NCBI GenBank assembly: GCA_017394765.1
Contig: JAFPXF010000007.1
Coordinates: 1 to 64,000, forward strand
DNA from: Bacteroidales bacterium
GTDB taxonomy: Bacteria; Bacteroidota; Bacteroidia; Bacteroidales; WCHB1-69
Length of the DNA: 64,000 bases
Direction of reading: 5' to 3'
Shown: in pieces, positions 35,498 through 44,712 of the stretch
How the letters are laid out: every line of letters begins with the position of its first letter
Position numbering within the stretch: the first letter of the stretch is position 1
Notes under the pieces: model-generated
Databases searched by the model: none
What the model was told of the DNA's origin: nothing
Seen by the model: only the letters and a program-made list of their open reading frames with translations
Made by a program: the position numbers and the translations under genes

Positions 35498-35934
35498 TTT
35501 CCTTCAGTGGCAAGTACCATTTTATACCGGTCGTCCTCCGGAAACGATTCGTTGAGCTGGTTGAGCACGTCCATGAGCGCCACGACGTTCTCGACGGGCA
35601 CGCTCTTGTCGGCGCGCAGGATGATGGAACGCATGCCGGAGTCGTCGCGTGCGGCCGCCTCCTGCAGGGCGGGCAGCAGCATGTCATATGGGATGGGCTG
35701 CGCATTGGAACCTTCCGGATTCACAAAATAGAGCAGGTCTTCGTTGATATACACCTCGATGTTCTTCGACACCAACTGCTTGTCGGAATCGCTCTTCGGC
35801 AGCACCAGATTGATGGCGTTGGGCGAAACCATGGTCGAGGTGAGCATGAAGAAGATCAACAGCAAGAACACCAAGTCCGACATGGAGGTGGCGCTGAAGG
35901 TCGTGTCGATCTTGTTTTGCATCTTGATTGCCAT
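35494..35934 (-). CDS. exbD: ExbD/TolR-family biopolymer transport protein
   Basis: A 146-residue inner-membrane protein with a short N-terminus (MAIKMQNKIDTTFSATSMSD), one membrane helix carrying the conserved aspartate just before it (SMSDLVFLLLIFFMLTSTMV), and a periplasmic domain ending in the family segment MDVLNQLNESFPEDDRYKMV. It works with ExbB to harness proton flow. It lies between exbB (18-base gap) and tonB (4-base overlap). Confidence 0.93.
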   Translation of the reverse strand: MAIKMQNKIDTTFSATSMSDLVFLLLIFFMLTSTMVSPNAINLVLPKSDSDKQLVSKNIEVYINEDLLYFVNPEGSNAQPIPYDMLLPALQEAAARDDSGMRSIILRADKSVPVENVVALMDVLNQLNESFPEDDRYKMVLATEGK

Positions 35935-35952
35935 AGTGCAGGGTGTTATGGG

Positions 35953-36651
35953 TTAGACGTTCTCGTGGAGCAGGTCCATGAACTCCGTGGTGCGGATTTC
36001 GAGCATATAGACCACGTTGGAGATCTTGGAGACAATCATGTTGTGGAACACGAGGGCCAGCACGCCGACAATCAGACCGGCCACGGTGGTGATCATGGCG
36101 GTGTAGATGCCGGACGACAGGGTGCCGATGTTGAAGTTGTTGGGGTCGGCGGCCATGTTGTGGAAGGCGGAAACCATACCCACGACGGTGCCTAAGAAGC
36201 CCATCATCGGGGCGATGGCGGCGATGGTGGCCAAGGCGGAGACGCCCTTCTCCAGACGGCCCACCTCGATGTTGCCCTCGTTCTCCACGGCTGTGCGGAT
36301 GTCGTCCAACGGACGCCCGATGCGCGACAGGCCCTTCTCAATCAAACGCGCCGAAGGATTTTCGGTGCCTTTGCACAATGCCACGGCAGAGTCGAGCTTG
36401 CCGTCGTGAATGAAATCGCGGATGTTGTTCATGAAGTTGTACTCCTCGCGCGAGGCACGGTTGAGAACCATCAGCTTCTTGATGAAAAGATAAATGGCAA
36501 ATCCCAGCATCAAAAACAAGGGGATCATGATCCAAAGGCTGTTGAGGGCAAAGACCAATTTGAAGTAGGATGTCTCTTGCACCCCGGCGGTCTGTTCGGT
36601 CGCCACAGGTATCGTCTCGGTGGCAACCTGCAATAACATAAGGTGATTCAT
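35953..36651 (-). CDS. exbB: ExbB/TolQ/MotA-family proton channel protein
   Basis: A 232-residue inner-membrane protein with three hydrophobic segments (about residues 30-52, 135-160 and 180-202), including ATIAAIAPMMGFLGTVVGMV and ITTVAGLIVGVLALVF, the channel-forming helices of the family. First gene of the exbB-exbD-tonB operon, with a -7 box 20-27 bases upstream. Divergent from ftsK. Confidence 0.94.
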   Translation of the reverse strand: MNHLMLLQVATETIPVATEQTAGVQETSYFKLVFALNSLWIMIPLFLMLGFAIYLFIKKLMVLNRASREEYNFMNNIRDFIHDGKLDSAVALCKGTENPSARLIEKGLSRIGRPLDDIRTAVENEGNIEVGRLEKGVSALATIAAIAPMMGFLGTVVGMVSAFHNMAADPNNFNIGTLSSGIYTAMITTVAGLIVGVLALVFHNMIVSKISNVVYMLEIRTTEFMDLLHENV

Positions 36652-36670
36652 AGCTTCTAAAAAATTTCAG

Positions 36671-36678
36671 CAAAAATA
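36671..36678 (-). promoter_or_regulatory. -7 box of the exbB operon
   Basis: Minus strand reads TATTTTTG, a match to TAnnTTTG, about 20 bases before the exbB ATG (36651). Confidence 0.65.
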
Positions 36679-36779
36679 GTATCTATTTCCTAAAAATCAA
36701 AAAGGAACGGCCCTTTTTTTCTAACATGGCATTGTTTATATTCTTTTGGGATTAACGGAAAGATTCCATTAAAATTGTC

Positions 36780-36787
36780 TATTTTTG
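36780..36787 (+). promoter_or_regulatory. -7 box of ftsK
   Basis: TATTTTTG followed by CTTT, 46 bases before the chosen ftsK ATG at 36833. This argues against the in-frame TTG at 36785, which overlaps the box. Confidence 0.65.
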
Positions 36788-36832
36788 CTTTCCTTAGCGA
36801 AAAATCCACATTTGTCAAGCCCCTTTCCCGCG

Positions 36833-39478
36833 ATGAAAGTCACAAACCACGTTGTATCAAGCAAATCAAAATCAAAAAACAGGGCCACGACCTTGACGCG
36901 CCACGCCAAGATCCAACAGAAGGCCGCCGCCCCGAAGCAGAAGAAAAGCAAGCCCAAGTCGGCACCCAAGCAGAAGACCAAGAGGAACGGCGACGGCTTT
37001 TGGAAAACCATCACCGGACAGCGCGCCGTGCAGGTATATGGCGTCATCTTGATGGCCTTCGCCCTTTTGCTGGCCATCTCCATCGTCTCTTTCTATTTTC
37101 ATGCCCATAACAACATCACATACGTGCTGGGCGACCACCATGCCGTGGAACCCCAGAATGTCGCCTTGGGAGTCGGCGCCTGGCTGGCATACTTCTTCGT
37201 GGACCAGATGTTCGGTGTCTTCGCCATAGGTTTCCCCTTCCTCTTCTTCTTGTATGGACTGGCCATGACCTTCGGCCTCCGTCCGATGCCCCTTTTGAAG
37301 ACGACGCTCAACGTGCTGCTGACCATGGCATGGCTCTCCTTGCTGTTCGGCATGTTTTTCCGCGACGGCAACCACTCCTTTGTCTCCGGTGCCTTTGGCA
37401 ACTACGCCGCCGATGGATTGATGCGACTCGGCACTTTTGTGGCGGCTCTCATCATTGTCGCCCTCTTTGCCATCATCCTGGTGCTGTTCTACAAGCCGCT
37501 CGTGATGGCTTTGAAAGAGCTTTCCATTGCCTCTTTTGACCAACTCCAACAGTCGCTTGTCGAGCTTAAACAGCGTGACCCGGATGCGGAGGTGGCCGAC
37601 GAGCGCCGCAAGCGCCGTGAGCGGAAAAAGGGCAAAAAGGAGGAGGCAAGCTCCGAGCGGGAGGATCTTGACGACCTTTACATTTCCGATCATGGCTGCC
37701 TCAGCAAAGAGTATGGCGCCCAGACCCACACATGGGAAATCGAGCGTTCTGATGAGCCCAAGGCTGACGCGGACGAGCAACGTGTGGCTATGGATGTCCC
37801 CGATGAAGTGCCCTTTGAGCTGGTTACCCCGAACAGCTCCGTGGAAACCGCCCTCGTCAATCTCAAAGAGGAATCCCTTCCCGCTGAGGTTCCGGAAGAG
37901 GAGCACCCTGCACTGACACCGGAAGAGGTGCGCAATCTGCCGCCCTTCGACCCCCGCGCGGAGCTCCCCACATACGAGTTTCCTCCCATCGACCTGCTTA
38001 ACGACTATCCTGCCAAGGAGGCCAACGAGGAGCTGATGCGCCGCGAACTGCTTGACAACAAGTTGCGCATCGAGTCCACCCTCAAGAGCTTCAACATTCC
38101 CATACAGCGCATCAGTGCCACCGTGGGGCCCACGGTCACATTGTATGAGATTGTGCCCGCCGAAGGTGTGCGCATCAGCAAGATCAAAAACCTGGAAGAC
38201 GACATCGCCCTGAGCCTCGCTGCACTCGGCATCCGCATCATCGCCCCCATTCCCGGACGCGGCACCATCGGCATCGAGGTGCCTAACAAGAATGCCAATA
38301 TCGTCTCCATGAAGGAGATCATCAATTCCGACAAGTTCCAGAACAACAACTACGCTCTTCCCATCGGGTTGGGACGCACCATCAGCAACGAGCCTTTTGT
38401 GGTGGATCTGGCCAAGATGCCCCACCTGTTGGTTGCCGGCGCCACCGGACAAGGCAAGTCGGTGGGCCTCAACGCCATCATCACCTCGTTGCTCTACACC
38501 AAGCATCCCTGCGAGATGAAATTCGTGCTCATTGACCCCAAAAAGGTGGAGTTTACCCTCTATTCGGTCATCGAGAACTACTATTTGGCTTCATTGCCCG
38601 ATAATGAAGAGCCCATCATCACCGATACCAAGAAGGTGGTGCGCACGCTCAATTCGCTTTGTAAGGAGATGGACGACCGCTACGATCTGCTCAAGCTCGC
38701 CAAGATGCGCAACATCAAAGAGTACAACGCCAAGTTCTGTGCCCGCGAGTTGTCGCCCGCCATGGGGCACCGTTACCTGCCCTATATCGTGTTGGTGATC
38801 GACGAGTTCGGCGACCTCATCATGACCGCCGGTCGTGAGGTGGAGCAGCCGCTCGCCCGCTTGGCACAGCTGGCCCGCGCCATCGGCATCCACTTGGTCA
38901 TCGCCACGCAACGGCCGTCCGTCAATATCATCACGGGCAGCATCAAGGCCAATTTCCCGGCACGTATCGCCTTCCGCGTGCAGTCCAGTATCGACTCGCG
39001 CACCATCCTCGACACCACGGGCGCCAACCAGCTGATCGGCAAGGGCGACATGCTCATCTCCACCGGCAGCGACATCGTGCGCCTGCAATGCGCTTTTGTC
39101 GATACCCCCGAAGTGGAGAAAATCTCCACCTATATCGAGCAGAAGTCGCTGGTCTCTCCGTTGTTGGAACCATACCAGCTGCCTGATGTGCCCGAGCCCG
39201 GCAGCGAACCCAAGGACGATTTCGACAATGAGCCCTCTTCCGGCGAGATCGACCCCCTCTTTGTGGATGCCGCTGTGCTCACGGTGCAAACCCAGCAGGG
39301 CTCGACCTCGAATATCCAGCGTCGCATGAAACTCGGCTACAACCGTTCCGGCCGCATCATGGACCAGCTTGAGGAGTTCGGTATCGTGGGGCCCGCAAGG
39401 GGCAGCAAACCGCGCGAGGTGCTCGTCAAGACCGAAAGCCAGCTCCGGCAGATGCTCGCCGACAAGGGGATGCTGTAG
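36833..39478 (+). CDS. ftsK: FtsK/SpoIIIE-family DNA translocase
   Basis: An 881-residue membrane-anchored motor that clears chromosome ends from the division site. After a basic N-terminus come about four membrane helices (residues 60-230), then a charged, acidic linker (about 255-400) and the motor. In the motor, GATGQGKSVGLNA carries Walker A Lys542 and VLVIDEFGDLI carries Walker B Asp657/Glu658. At the C-terminus is a gamma winged-helix domain (STSNIQRRMKLGYNRSGRIM) that reads orienting sequences. The ATG at 36833 follows the -7 box at 36780. lolA follows. Confidence 0.96.
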   Translation: MKVTNHVVSSKSKSKNRATTLTRHAKIQQKAAAPKQKKSKPKSAPKQKTKRNGDGFWKTITGQRAVQVYGVILMAFALLLAISIVSFYFHAHNNITYVLGDHHAVEPQNVALGVGAWLAYFFVDQMFGVFAIGFPFLFFLYGLAMTFGLRPMPLLKTTLNVLLTMAWLSLLFGMFFRDGNHSFVSGAFGNYAADGLMRLGTFVAALIIVALFAIILVLFYKPLVMALKELSIASFDQLQQSLVELKQRDPDAEVADERRKRRERKKGKKEEASSEREDLDDLYISDHGCLSKEYGAQTHTWEIERSDEPKADADEQRVAMDVPDEVPFELVTPNSSVETALVNLKEESLPAEVPEEEHPALTPEEVRNLPPFDPRAELPTYEFPPIDLLNDYPAKEANEELMRRELLDNKLRIESTLKSFNIPIQRISATVGPTVTLYEIVPAEGVRISKIKNLEDDIALSLAALGIRIIAPIPGRGTIGIEVPNKNANIVSMKEIINSDKFQNNNYALPIGLGRTISNEPFVVDLAKMPHLLVAGATGQGKSVGLNAIITSLLYTKHPCEMKFVLIDPKKVEFTLYSVIENYYLASLPDNEEPIITDTKKVVRTLNSLCKEMDDRYDLLKLAKMRNIKEYNAKFCARELSPAMGHRYLPYIVLVIDEFGDLIMTAGREVEQPLARLAQLARAIGIHLVIATQRPSVNIITGSIKANFPARIAFRVQSSIDSRTILDTTGANQLIGKGDMLISTGSDIVRLQCAFVDTPEVEKISTYIEQKSLVSPLLEPYQLPDVPEPGSEPKDDFDNEPSSGEIDPLFVDAAVLTVQTQQGSTSNIQRRMKLGYNRSGRIMDQLEEFGIVGPARGSKPREVLVKTESQLRQMLADKGML

Positions 39479-39546
39479 CGCCCGTTAAACTTTCATCCCG
39501 CCAAAGAATCTACTCTGCTGTTTTTCTGATTTGAATTTTTATAGCA

Positions 39547-40194
39547 ATGCGGTACAAAACCATCTTATCCCTCTGTCTGTTCCTGTTTTGCGGTGCTTGC
39601 ATGGCCCAGAACACCGACGCCGGCGGCACCGATCTGGTGCGCTCCGTGTCTGCCAAATATCAGGCCTACACCTCCATGAAGTTCCATTATACCTTGAAGG
39701 CCACGAAAGAGAGCAAGACCTTGAGCAGCTCACAGGGCGACTTTGCCCTGCGTGGCGACAAATACCATGCTGTCTATGCCGGCCAGGAGTTCTTCTGCGA
39801 CGGCGTCTCCGTCTGGAACTACCAGAAAGCCACCAACGAGGTTTCCATTTATGAGTATGACGCAGAGGATGACGATAATCTGTTGAACCCGAAACTCCTC
39901 CTGAAAAACTGGGAGAAAAACTTCCGTGCCAAATATATTCGCGATGAGTTTATCAACAATGTCTCCGTGGCCTTGGTCGATCTCACTCCGAAAGTGACGC
40001 AGTCCTTCTATCGTATCCGTTTGTATATCAACAAATCAAACAAGCAGATATTGCGGGTCGCCATGTATGAGAAGGACAACACGGTTTACACATACTACAT
40101 CGAGCAGTTCACGCCGAACGTCACCTTGCCGGATGCCTTGTTTACTTTTGACAAGAGCAAATATCCGGGTGTCGAGGTGAACGATATGCGCTAA
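39547..40194 (+). CDS. LolA-like outer-membrane lipoprotein carrier
   Basis: A 215-residue periplasmic protein with signal peptide (KTILSLCLFLFCGACMAQ) and LolA-fold beta strands: MKFHYTLKATKES, QGDFALRGDKYHAVYAGQEF, FFCDGVSVWNYQKATNEVSI and a C-terminal QFTPNVTLPDALFTFDKSKY. It would escort lipoproteins across the periplasm. Its position directly after ftsK is, from memory, common in Bacteroidota. It is convergent with the decarboxylase operon. Confidence 0.88.
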   Translation: MRYKTILSLCLFLFCGACMAQNTDAGGTDLVRSVSAKYQAYTSMKFHYTLKATKESKTLSSSQGDFALRGDKYHAVYAGQEFFCDGVSVWNYQKATNEVSIYEYDAEDDDNLLNPKLLLKNWEKNFRAKYIRDEFINNVSVALVDLTPKVTQSFYRIRLYINKSNKQILRVAMYEKDNTVYTYYIEQFTPNVTLPDALFTFDKSKYPGVEVNDMR

Positions 40195-40229
40195 AAAAGA
40201 AGAGACGCACAAACCGTGCGTCTCTTCTT
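40191..40229 (-). terminator. Terminator of the methylmalonyl-CoA decarboxylase operon
   Basis: A perfect 14-base stem (40197-40210 with 40216-40229, arms AAGAAGAGACGCAC/GTGCGTCTCTTCTT). On the minus strand it is followed by a T-run. On the plus strand it may also help end lolA transcripts, although there the T-run is missing. Confidence 0.88.
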
Positions 40230-40251
40230 GGATATGGGGTATATAATTTCT

Positions 40252-41397
40252 TTAGTACAGGAAGCTCAGCAGGATACCGGCGGCGACTGCGCTGCCGATG
40301 ACGCCTGCCACGTTCGGGCCCATGGCGTGCATCAACAGATAGTTGGTCTTGTCGTACTTCATGCCTTCCACGTATGAGACGCGGGCGGCGTCGGGCACGG
40401 CGGAAACGCCGGCGTTGCCGATGAGCGGGTTGATCTTGTTGCCCTCTTTGAGGAAGAGGTTCAGGAACTTCACGAAGAGCACACCCGTAGCGGTGGCGAC
40501 CACAAAGGAGAAAGCACCTAAAACGAAGATCAGGATGGACTTCGGTGTGAGGAAGTTGGTGGCTTGTGTGGAGGCACCCACGGTGAGGCCGATGAGGATG
40601 GTCACGATGTCGATCAGCGGACCGGAGGCTGTGTTGGCTAAACGTTTGGTCACGCCGCACTCCTTGAGCAGGTTGCCGAAGAAGAGCATACCCAACAATG
40701 GGATACCGGACGGCACGAGGAAAGCGGTGAGCAGGATACAGAACAGCGGGAAGAGCACTTTCTCACGATGCGTGACGGCGCGGGGCGGGCGCATACGGAT
40801 AAGACGCTCCTTCTCGTTGGTGAAAAGGCGCATGATGGGCGGTTGGATCACCGGCACCAAGGCCATGTAGGAATATGCGGACACGGCGATGGCACCCATC
40901 AGGCTGGGCGCCAGCTTGGACGACAGGAAGATGGCGGTAGGACCGTCGGCGCCGCCGATGATGCCGATAGCACCGGCCTCCATGGGCGTGAAACCGAGCA
41001 GCAGGGCGATGGCGTAGGCAGCGAAGATGCCGAACTGCGCCGCCGCACCCACCAGAATCAGCTTGGGATTCGATATCAGCGCCGAAAAGTCTGTCATGGC
41101 TCCGATGCCGAGGAATATCAAGGGTGGGTAGAAACCTTTGATGACACCAAAATAGAGGTAGTTGAGCACGGCTCCGTTCTCATAAACGCCAATCTGCAGA
41201 CCGTCGGTGAAGGGGATGTTGCCGATGATCATGCCGAATCCGATTGGCACGAGCAACATGGGCTCGAATTCCTTCACGATGCCGAGGGTGATGAAGAACA
41301 AGCCGACGCATATCATGATGATGTGGCCCCACGTGCAGTTCCCGAAGCCGGAATAGCCGAAGAACTGGATAAGACCTTCTTTAAAAAAATCAAACAT
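40252..41397 (-). CDS. mmdB: Sodium-pumping decarboxylase beta subunit (MmdB/OadB family)
   Basis: A 381-residue integral membrane protein with about nine to ten hydrophobic segments. It decarboxylates the carboxybiotin on the carrier subunit and exports sodium ions. Key family motifs are GGADGPTAIFLSSKL (conserved aspartate in the ion path), NPLIGNAGVSAVPDAARVSY and the C-terminal ALGPN-type segment MHAMGPNVAGVIGSAVAAG. Last gene of the operon. The alpha partner is of the methylmalonyl-CoA type, so this belongs to methylmalonyl-CoA decarboxylase rather than oxaloacetate decarboxylase. Confidence 0.94.
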   Translation of the reverse strand: MFDFFKEGLIQFFGYSGFGNCTWGHIIMICVGLFFITLGIVKEFEPMLLVPIGFGMIIGNIPFTDGLQIGVYENGAVLNYLYFGVIKGFYPPLIFLGIGAMTDFSALISNPKLILVGAAAQFGIFAAYAIALLLGFTPMEAGAIGIIGGADGPTAIFLSSKLAPSLMGAIAVSAYSYMALVPVIQPPIMRLFTNEKERLIRMRPPRAVTHREKVLFPLFCILLTAFLVPSGIPLLGMLFFGNLLKECGVTKRLANTASGPLIDIVTILIGLTVGASTQATNFLTPKSILIFVLGAFSFVVATATGVLFVKFLNLFLKEGNKINPLIGNAGVSAVPDAARVSYVEGMKYDKTNYLLMHAMGPNVAGVIGSAVAAGILLSFLY

Positions 41398-41445
41398 ATC
41401 TCTCTGACTTTAATTGTGGTTATGGATATATTTTGTTAGACGGGG

Positions 41446-41901
41446 TTATTCGAACACGACGAGAATGTCGCCCTCCATGACGGAGTCGCTGCGGTGAACC
41501 CTGACCTCTTTGATGACGCCGTCCTTTTCGGCATCGATGTTGTTCTCCATCTTCATGGCTTCGAGCAGGAAGAGGCGTTGGCCGGCCTTCACTGCGTCAC
41601 CGGGCTTGCAGAATACATCGAGGATGGTGCCGGGCAGCGGCGATTTCAGGGTGGCACCGGCAGCGGTGGCGGCTGCGGGAGCGTTCTTGACATTGGCCGT
41701 GGCTGCCGCAGGAGCGGCGGGCCTGTTGGCGGAGGTGTTGACATGCACCACCGGCTTTACCCTCGCGGGAGCCTTGAGCTCGGTGTCCAACTCCACCTTG
41801 TATGCGGAACCGTTGACTTCTACATTGACGACATTTTCGTTGATGTCGCCTACTTCTACGGAATATTTGTTGCCGTTGATCGTGAATTTATAGTTTTTCA
41901 T
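41446..41901 (-). CDS. mmdC: Biotin carboxyl carrier subunit of methylmalonyl-CoA decarboxylase
   Basis: A 151-residue carrier. The N-terminal part (MKNYKFTINGNKYSVEVGDI) is followed by an alanine/proline-rich hinge (about residues 60-85) and a biotinyl domain with the biotin-accepting lysine in EAMKMENN. It shuttles CO2 from the alpha carboxyltransferase to the membrane beta subunit. The ATG at 41901 is preferred over an in-frame TTG six bases upstream. Confidence 0.95.
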   Translation of the reverse strand: MKNYKFTINGNKYSVEVGDINENVVNVEVNGSAYKVELDTELKAPARVKPVVHVNTSANRPAAPAAATANVKNAPAAATAAGATLKSPLPGTILDVFCKPGDAVKAGQRLFLLEAMKMENNIDAEKDGVIKEVRVHRSDSVMEGDILVVFE

Positions 41902-41919
41902 CTTCAATATCTTTTTAAA

Positions 41920-42891
41920 TTATTTTCTTCTTAATGTGGGTGTTTTCTTCATGGTAAGCTCTTTCTGCGCCCATGGAGAGTAGTGCGCGGACGGCATGTC
42001 GATGGTGATCACTTCGCTCTCCTCGTCGTGCATGCTGTTGAAATGCAGATGCAATGCCATGGTGATGGCCGCAATCTGCTCTCCGCTGATCTGCTCATCC
42101 TCGTCTTTCCCTTCTGTGCTTGCCAGAGCGGTCTTGGCTCCGGATTCGCTTTCGCTCTTCTTGGCGTTGCGCTGGGCAATCTTCTTGGAACTGTATCCGA
42201 AGAGTTTCAGCATGAGGAAAATCAAGACAAGGGCTGTGAAGACCACGGACATGGAGATGATGGCCAAGCCGATGCCGTAGGGGTCATCGCGTTTGAGACG
42301 TTCTTGCTTGGAGACGGTCATCTTGACCTCGTTGCTGCAGCCCGGGGTGAACTGTTCCATGAAAACGGCCTTGTCCTCGGTGATGCCGTCTTTTTCATAG
42401 CCGAAGGAAACAACGCTGTCCATCAACTCTTGCTTGGGATAGTACATGATGTCGATAAGGTCCTTGCCGTCGGCAGAGATCAAGGCGATGTAGTTGGTCT
42501 TGGACGTGCGCGGGTCGAAGTTGACGTGGAAAGAGCCGTAGAGCGGCTGCGCGTCAAGATAGAACACCAAGTAGGAACGCTGTGGCATGTTGGTGTGGAT
42601 GTCCGTTTTCGGGATGCGGTACCAATGTTCGGGAATGTTGCCTCCCTTCTTTCTGCCGGCAGCGTAGCCGGTAGTGTCGTCGGTGATGAAGCAACCCGCC
42701 ATGTTCACGGAGTTGTAGGCCGTGTTGAAGACCTCAATCCAAGGTACATGGCGTCCGTATTCGTCGTCGAAGTTATCGACGTTCTTGATCAGAATCTCGT
42801 TGAAGCGCAGGTCGCGCACCGACTGGGCGGAGGCGGCTCCGGTGAGGAGCACGGCGGCCAACAAGACGATGTATTTTGAAAATGATTTCAT
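41920..42891 (-). CDS. OadG-like subunit with N-terminal secreted lamin-tail domain
   Basis: A 323-residue protein in the position of the small delta/OadG subunit of sodium-pumping decarboxylases. It begins with a signal peptide (KYIVLLAAVLLTGAASAQ) and about 180 periplasmic residues resembling a lamin-tail domain (LRFNEILIKNVDNF, PWIEVFNTAYNSVNMAGCFI). A single membrane helix follows (IGLAIISMSVVFTALVLIFLMLKLFGY), then a charged cytoplasmic tail. The helix and tail are what OadG normally consists of. The extra domain places a beta-sandwich on the periplasmic face of the pump. From memory this fusion also occurs elsewhere in Bacteroidales; its role is unknown. Confidence 0.82.
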   Translation of the reverse strand: MKSFSKYIVLLAAVLLTGAASAQSVRDLRFNEILIKNVDNFDDEYGRHVPWIEVFNTAYNSVNMAGCFITDDTTGYAAGRKKGGNIPEHWYRIPKTDIHTNMPQRSYLVFYLDAQPLYGSFHVNFDPRTSKTNYIALISADGKDLIDIMYYPKQELMDSVVSFGYEKDGITEDKAVFMEQFTPGCSNEVKMTVSKQERLKRDDPYGIGLAIISMSVVFTALVLIFLMLKLFGYSSKKIAQRNAKKSESESGAKTALASTEGKDEDEQISGEQIAAITMALHLHFNSMHDEESEVITIDMPSAHYSPWAQKELTMKKTPTLRRK

Positions 42892-42955
42892 ATATATGTT
42901 CTGATATTTGGGTTAATGTGCAGAGACGCATGGCAGTGCGCCTCTGCGGATAATA

Positions 42956-44515
42956 TTACAAAGGCAGGTTGTCGTGTTTCTTGGCGGGATTCTCCAGACG
43001 TTTGTTCTTGAGAGACTCCAAGGCGCGGATGACTCTGAAACGGGTGTTGCGCGGCTCGATGACATCGTCGATGTAGCCATACTGGGCAGCCACGTATGGG
43101 TTGGAGAACATCTGGCGATACTCCTCGACACGCTCGTTGAGGAATTTGGTCTTCTCTTCGGGATCCTCGATTTTCTTCATCTGGGAACCGTAGATGATCT
43201 CGGCAGCGCCGCTGCCGCCCATGACGGCAATCTCGGCTGTGGGCCATGCGTAGTTGATGTCACCGCGCAGATGCTTGGAGCTCATCACGCAGTAAGCGCC
43301 GCCGTAGTTCTTGCGGAGGATGACCGTGACTTTCGGGACGGTGCATTCACCGTAGGCGTAGAGCAGCTTGGCGCCGTGCAGGATGATGCCACCGTACTCT
43401 TGGCCGGTGCCGGGCAGGAAGCCGGGCACGTCCACCAACGTCACAATGGGAATGTTGAAGGCATCGCAGAAACGGACGAAACGGGCACCCTTGCGGGATG
43501 CGTTGATGTCGAGCACGCCGGCCAGATATTTGGGCTGGTTGGCCACGATACCGACGGACATGCCGTTGAAACGGGCGAAGCCGATGACAATGTTGGGCGC
43601 ATAGAGCGGTTGGATCTCAAGGAACTTGCCATCATCCACAATGCCGTTGATAACATCCTTCACATCGTACGGCATGTTGGGGTTGTCGGGAATGATGGAG
43701 TTGAGGCTGTCTTCCAAACGGTTGATGGGGTCTTCAGTGGCCTCGAAGGGAGGCTCCTCCATGTTGTTGGAGGGCAGGTAGCCGATGAGCTCGCGCAGCA
43801 TGGCGATACCCTCCTCCTCGTTATCAACGGCGAAGTGGGCCACACCGGATTTCTTGGAATGAATGGATGCGCCGCCGAGATCCTCGGTGGTGACGTCCTC
43901 GTTGGTCACCGTCTTCACAACCTTCGGACCGGTGACGAACATGTAGCTGGTGTTCTTGGTCATCATGATGAAGTCGGTCAATGCCGGAGAATAGACGGCA
44001 CCGCCGGCGCAAGGACCGAAGATGGCGGAAATCTGGGGAATCACACCGGAGGCGAGAATGTTGCGCTGGAAAATCTCGGCATAGCCGGCCAGACTGTTCA
44101 CGCCTTCCTGGATGCGGGCACCACCGGAATCGTTGAACCCGATGACGGGAGCGCCGACCTTCATGGCTTGGTCCATGACCTTGCAGATCTTCAGGGCAAA
44201 CGTCTCGGAAAGCGAGCCGCCGAAGACGGTGAAGTCTTGGGAGAAAACATAGACCAAACGGCCGTTCACCGTGCCGTAGCCCGTGACCACACCGTCGGAC
44301 AGGAATTTCTTCTTCTCTTGGCCGAAGTTGGTGCATCTGTGTTGTACGAACATGTCGAATTCCTCGAAACTGCCTTCGTCGAGGAACATCAGGATGCGCT
44401 CGCGCGCCGTGTACTTGCCTTTGGCGTGCTGTTTTTCGATCTGGTCCTGACCTCCGCCCAAACGAGCCTTTTCCCGCAGGGACAATAGCTCGTTGATTTT
44501 ATCTTGCATTGTCAT
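42956..44515 (-). CDS. mmdA: Methylmalonyl-CoA decarboxylase alpha (carboxyltransferase) subunit
   Basis: A 519-residue acyl-CoA carboxyltransferase that moves the carboxyl group of methylmalonyl-CoA to biotin, producing propionyl-CoA. Crotonase-fold halves are visible: an N-terminal half with [20 protein letters not shown] and [20 protein letters not shown], and a C-terminal half with [34 protein letters not shown] and [19 protein letters not shown]. First gene of the operon mmdA-OadG-like-mmdC-mmdB, serving propionate fermentation coupled to sodium export. Methylmalonyl-CoA epimerase and mutase are not in the window. Confidence 0.96.
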   Translation of the reverse strand: MTMQDKINELLSLREKARLGGGQDQIEKQHAKGKYTARERILMFLDEGSFEEFDMFVQHRCTNFGQEKKKFLSDGVVTGYGTVNGRLVYVFSQDFTVFGGSLSETFALKICKVMDQAMKVGAPVIGFNDSGGARIQEGVNSLAGYAEIFQRNILASGVIPQISAIFGPCAGGAVYSPALTDFIMMTKNTSYMFVTGPKVVKTVTNEDVTTEDLGGASIHSKKSGVAHFAVDNEEEGIAMLRELIGYLPSNNMEEPPFEATEDPINRLEDSLNSIIPDNPNMPYDVKDVINGIVDDGKFLEIQPLYAPNIVIGFARFNGMSVGIVANQPKYLAGVLDINASRKGARFVRFCDAFNIPIVTLVDVPGFLPGTGQEYGGIILHGAKLLYAYGECTVPKVTVILRKNYGGAYCVMSSKHLRGDINYAWPTAEIAVMGGSGAAEIIYGSQMKKIEDPEEKTKFLNERVEEYRQMFSNPYVAAQYGYIDDVIEPRNTRFRVIRALESLKNKRLENPAKKHDNLPL

Positions 44516-44582
44516 AAGTTGTTGTAATTTAGTTATTTATATTGTAATGAATTATATATATTTCTTCTATTCTAACAAGGGG

Positions 44583-44590
44583 CGAAAGTA
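44583..44590 (-). promoter_or_regulatory. Probable -7 box of the mmd operon
   Basis: Minus strand reads TACTTTCG, one mismatch from TAnnTTTG, about 70 bases before the mmdA ATG, with a T-tract upstream. Confidence 0.5.
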
Positions 44591-44659
44591 CAAAAAAAAA
44601 CAACAGGTTTCCATGCCTTTTGCAATGGTTTTTTATCTGATGTTCATATTCGGGAATAA

Positions 44660-44691
44660 GAAAAAAGGAGCCTGTGTTGCACGGGCTCCTT
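44660..44691 (-). terminator. Terminator of the cobalamin-regulated operon
   Basis: Stem AAGGAGCC (44665-44672) with GGCTCCTT (44684-44691). On the minus strand the stem is followed by a T-run (44661-44666). Confidence 0.85.
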
Positions 44692-44712
44692 TCCAAAATG
44701 TTGTGACGGGGA

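Noticed and set aside
40252..44515. Oxaloacetate decarboxylase operon
   Set aside because: The catalytic subunit is an acyl-CoA carboxyltransferase (crotonase fold), not the TIM-barrel OadA, so methylmalonyl-CoA decarboxylase fits better.
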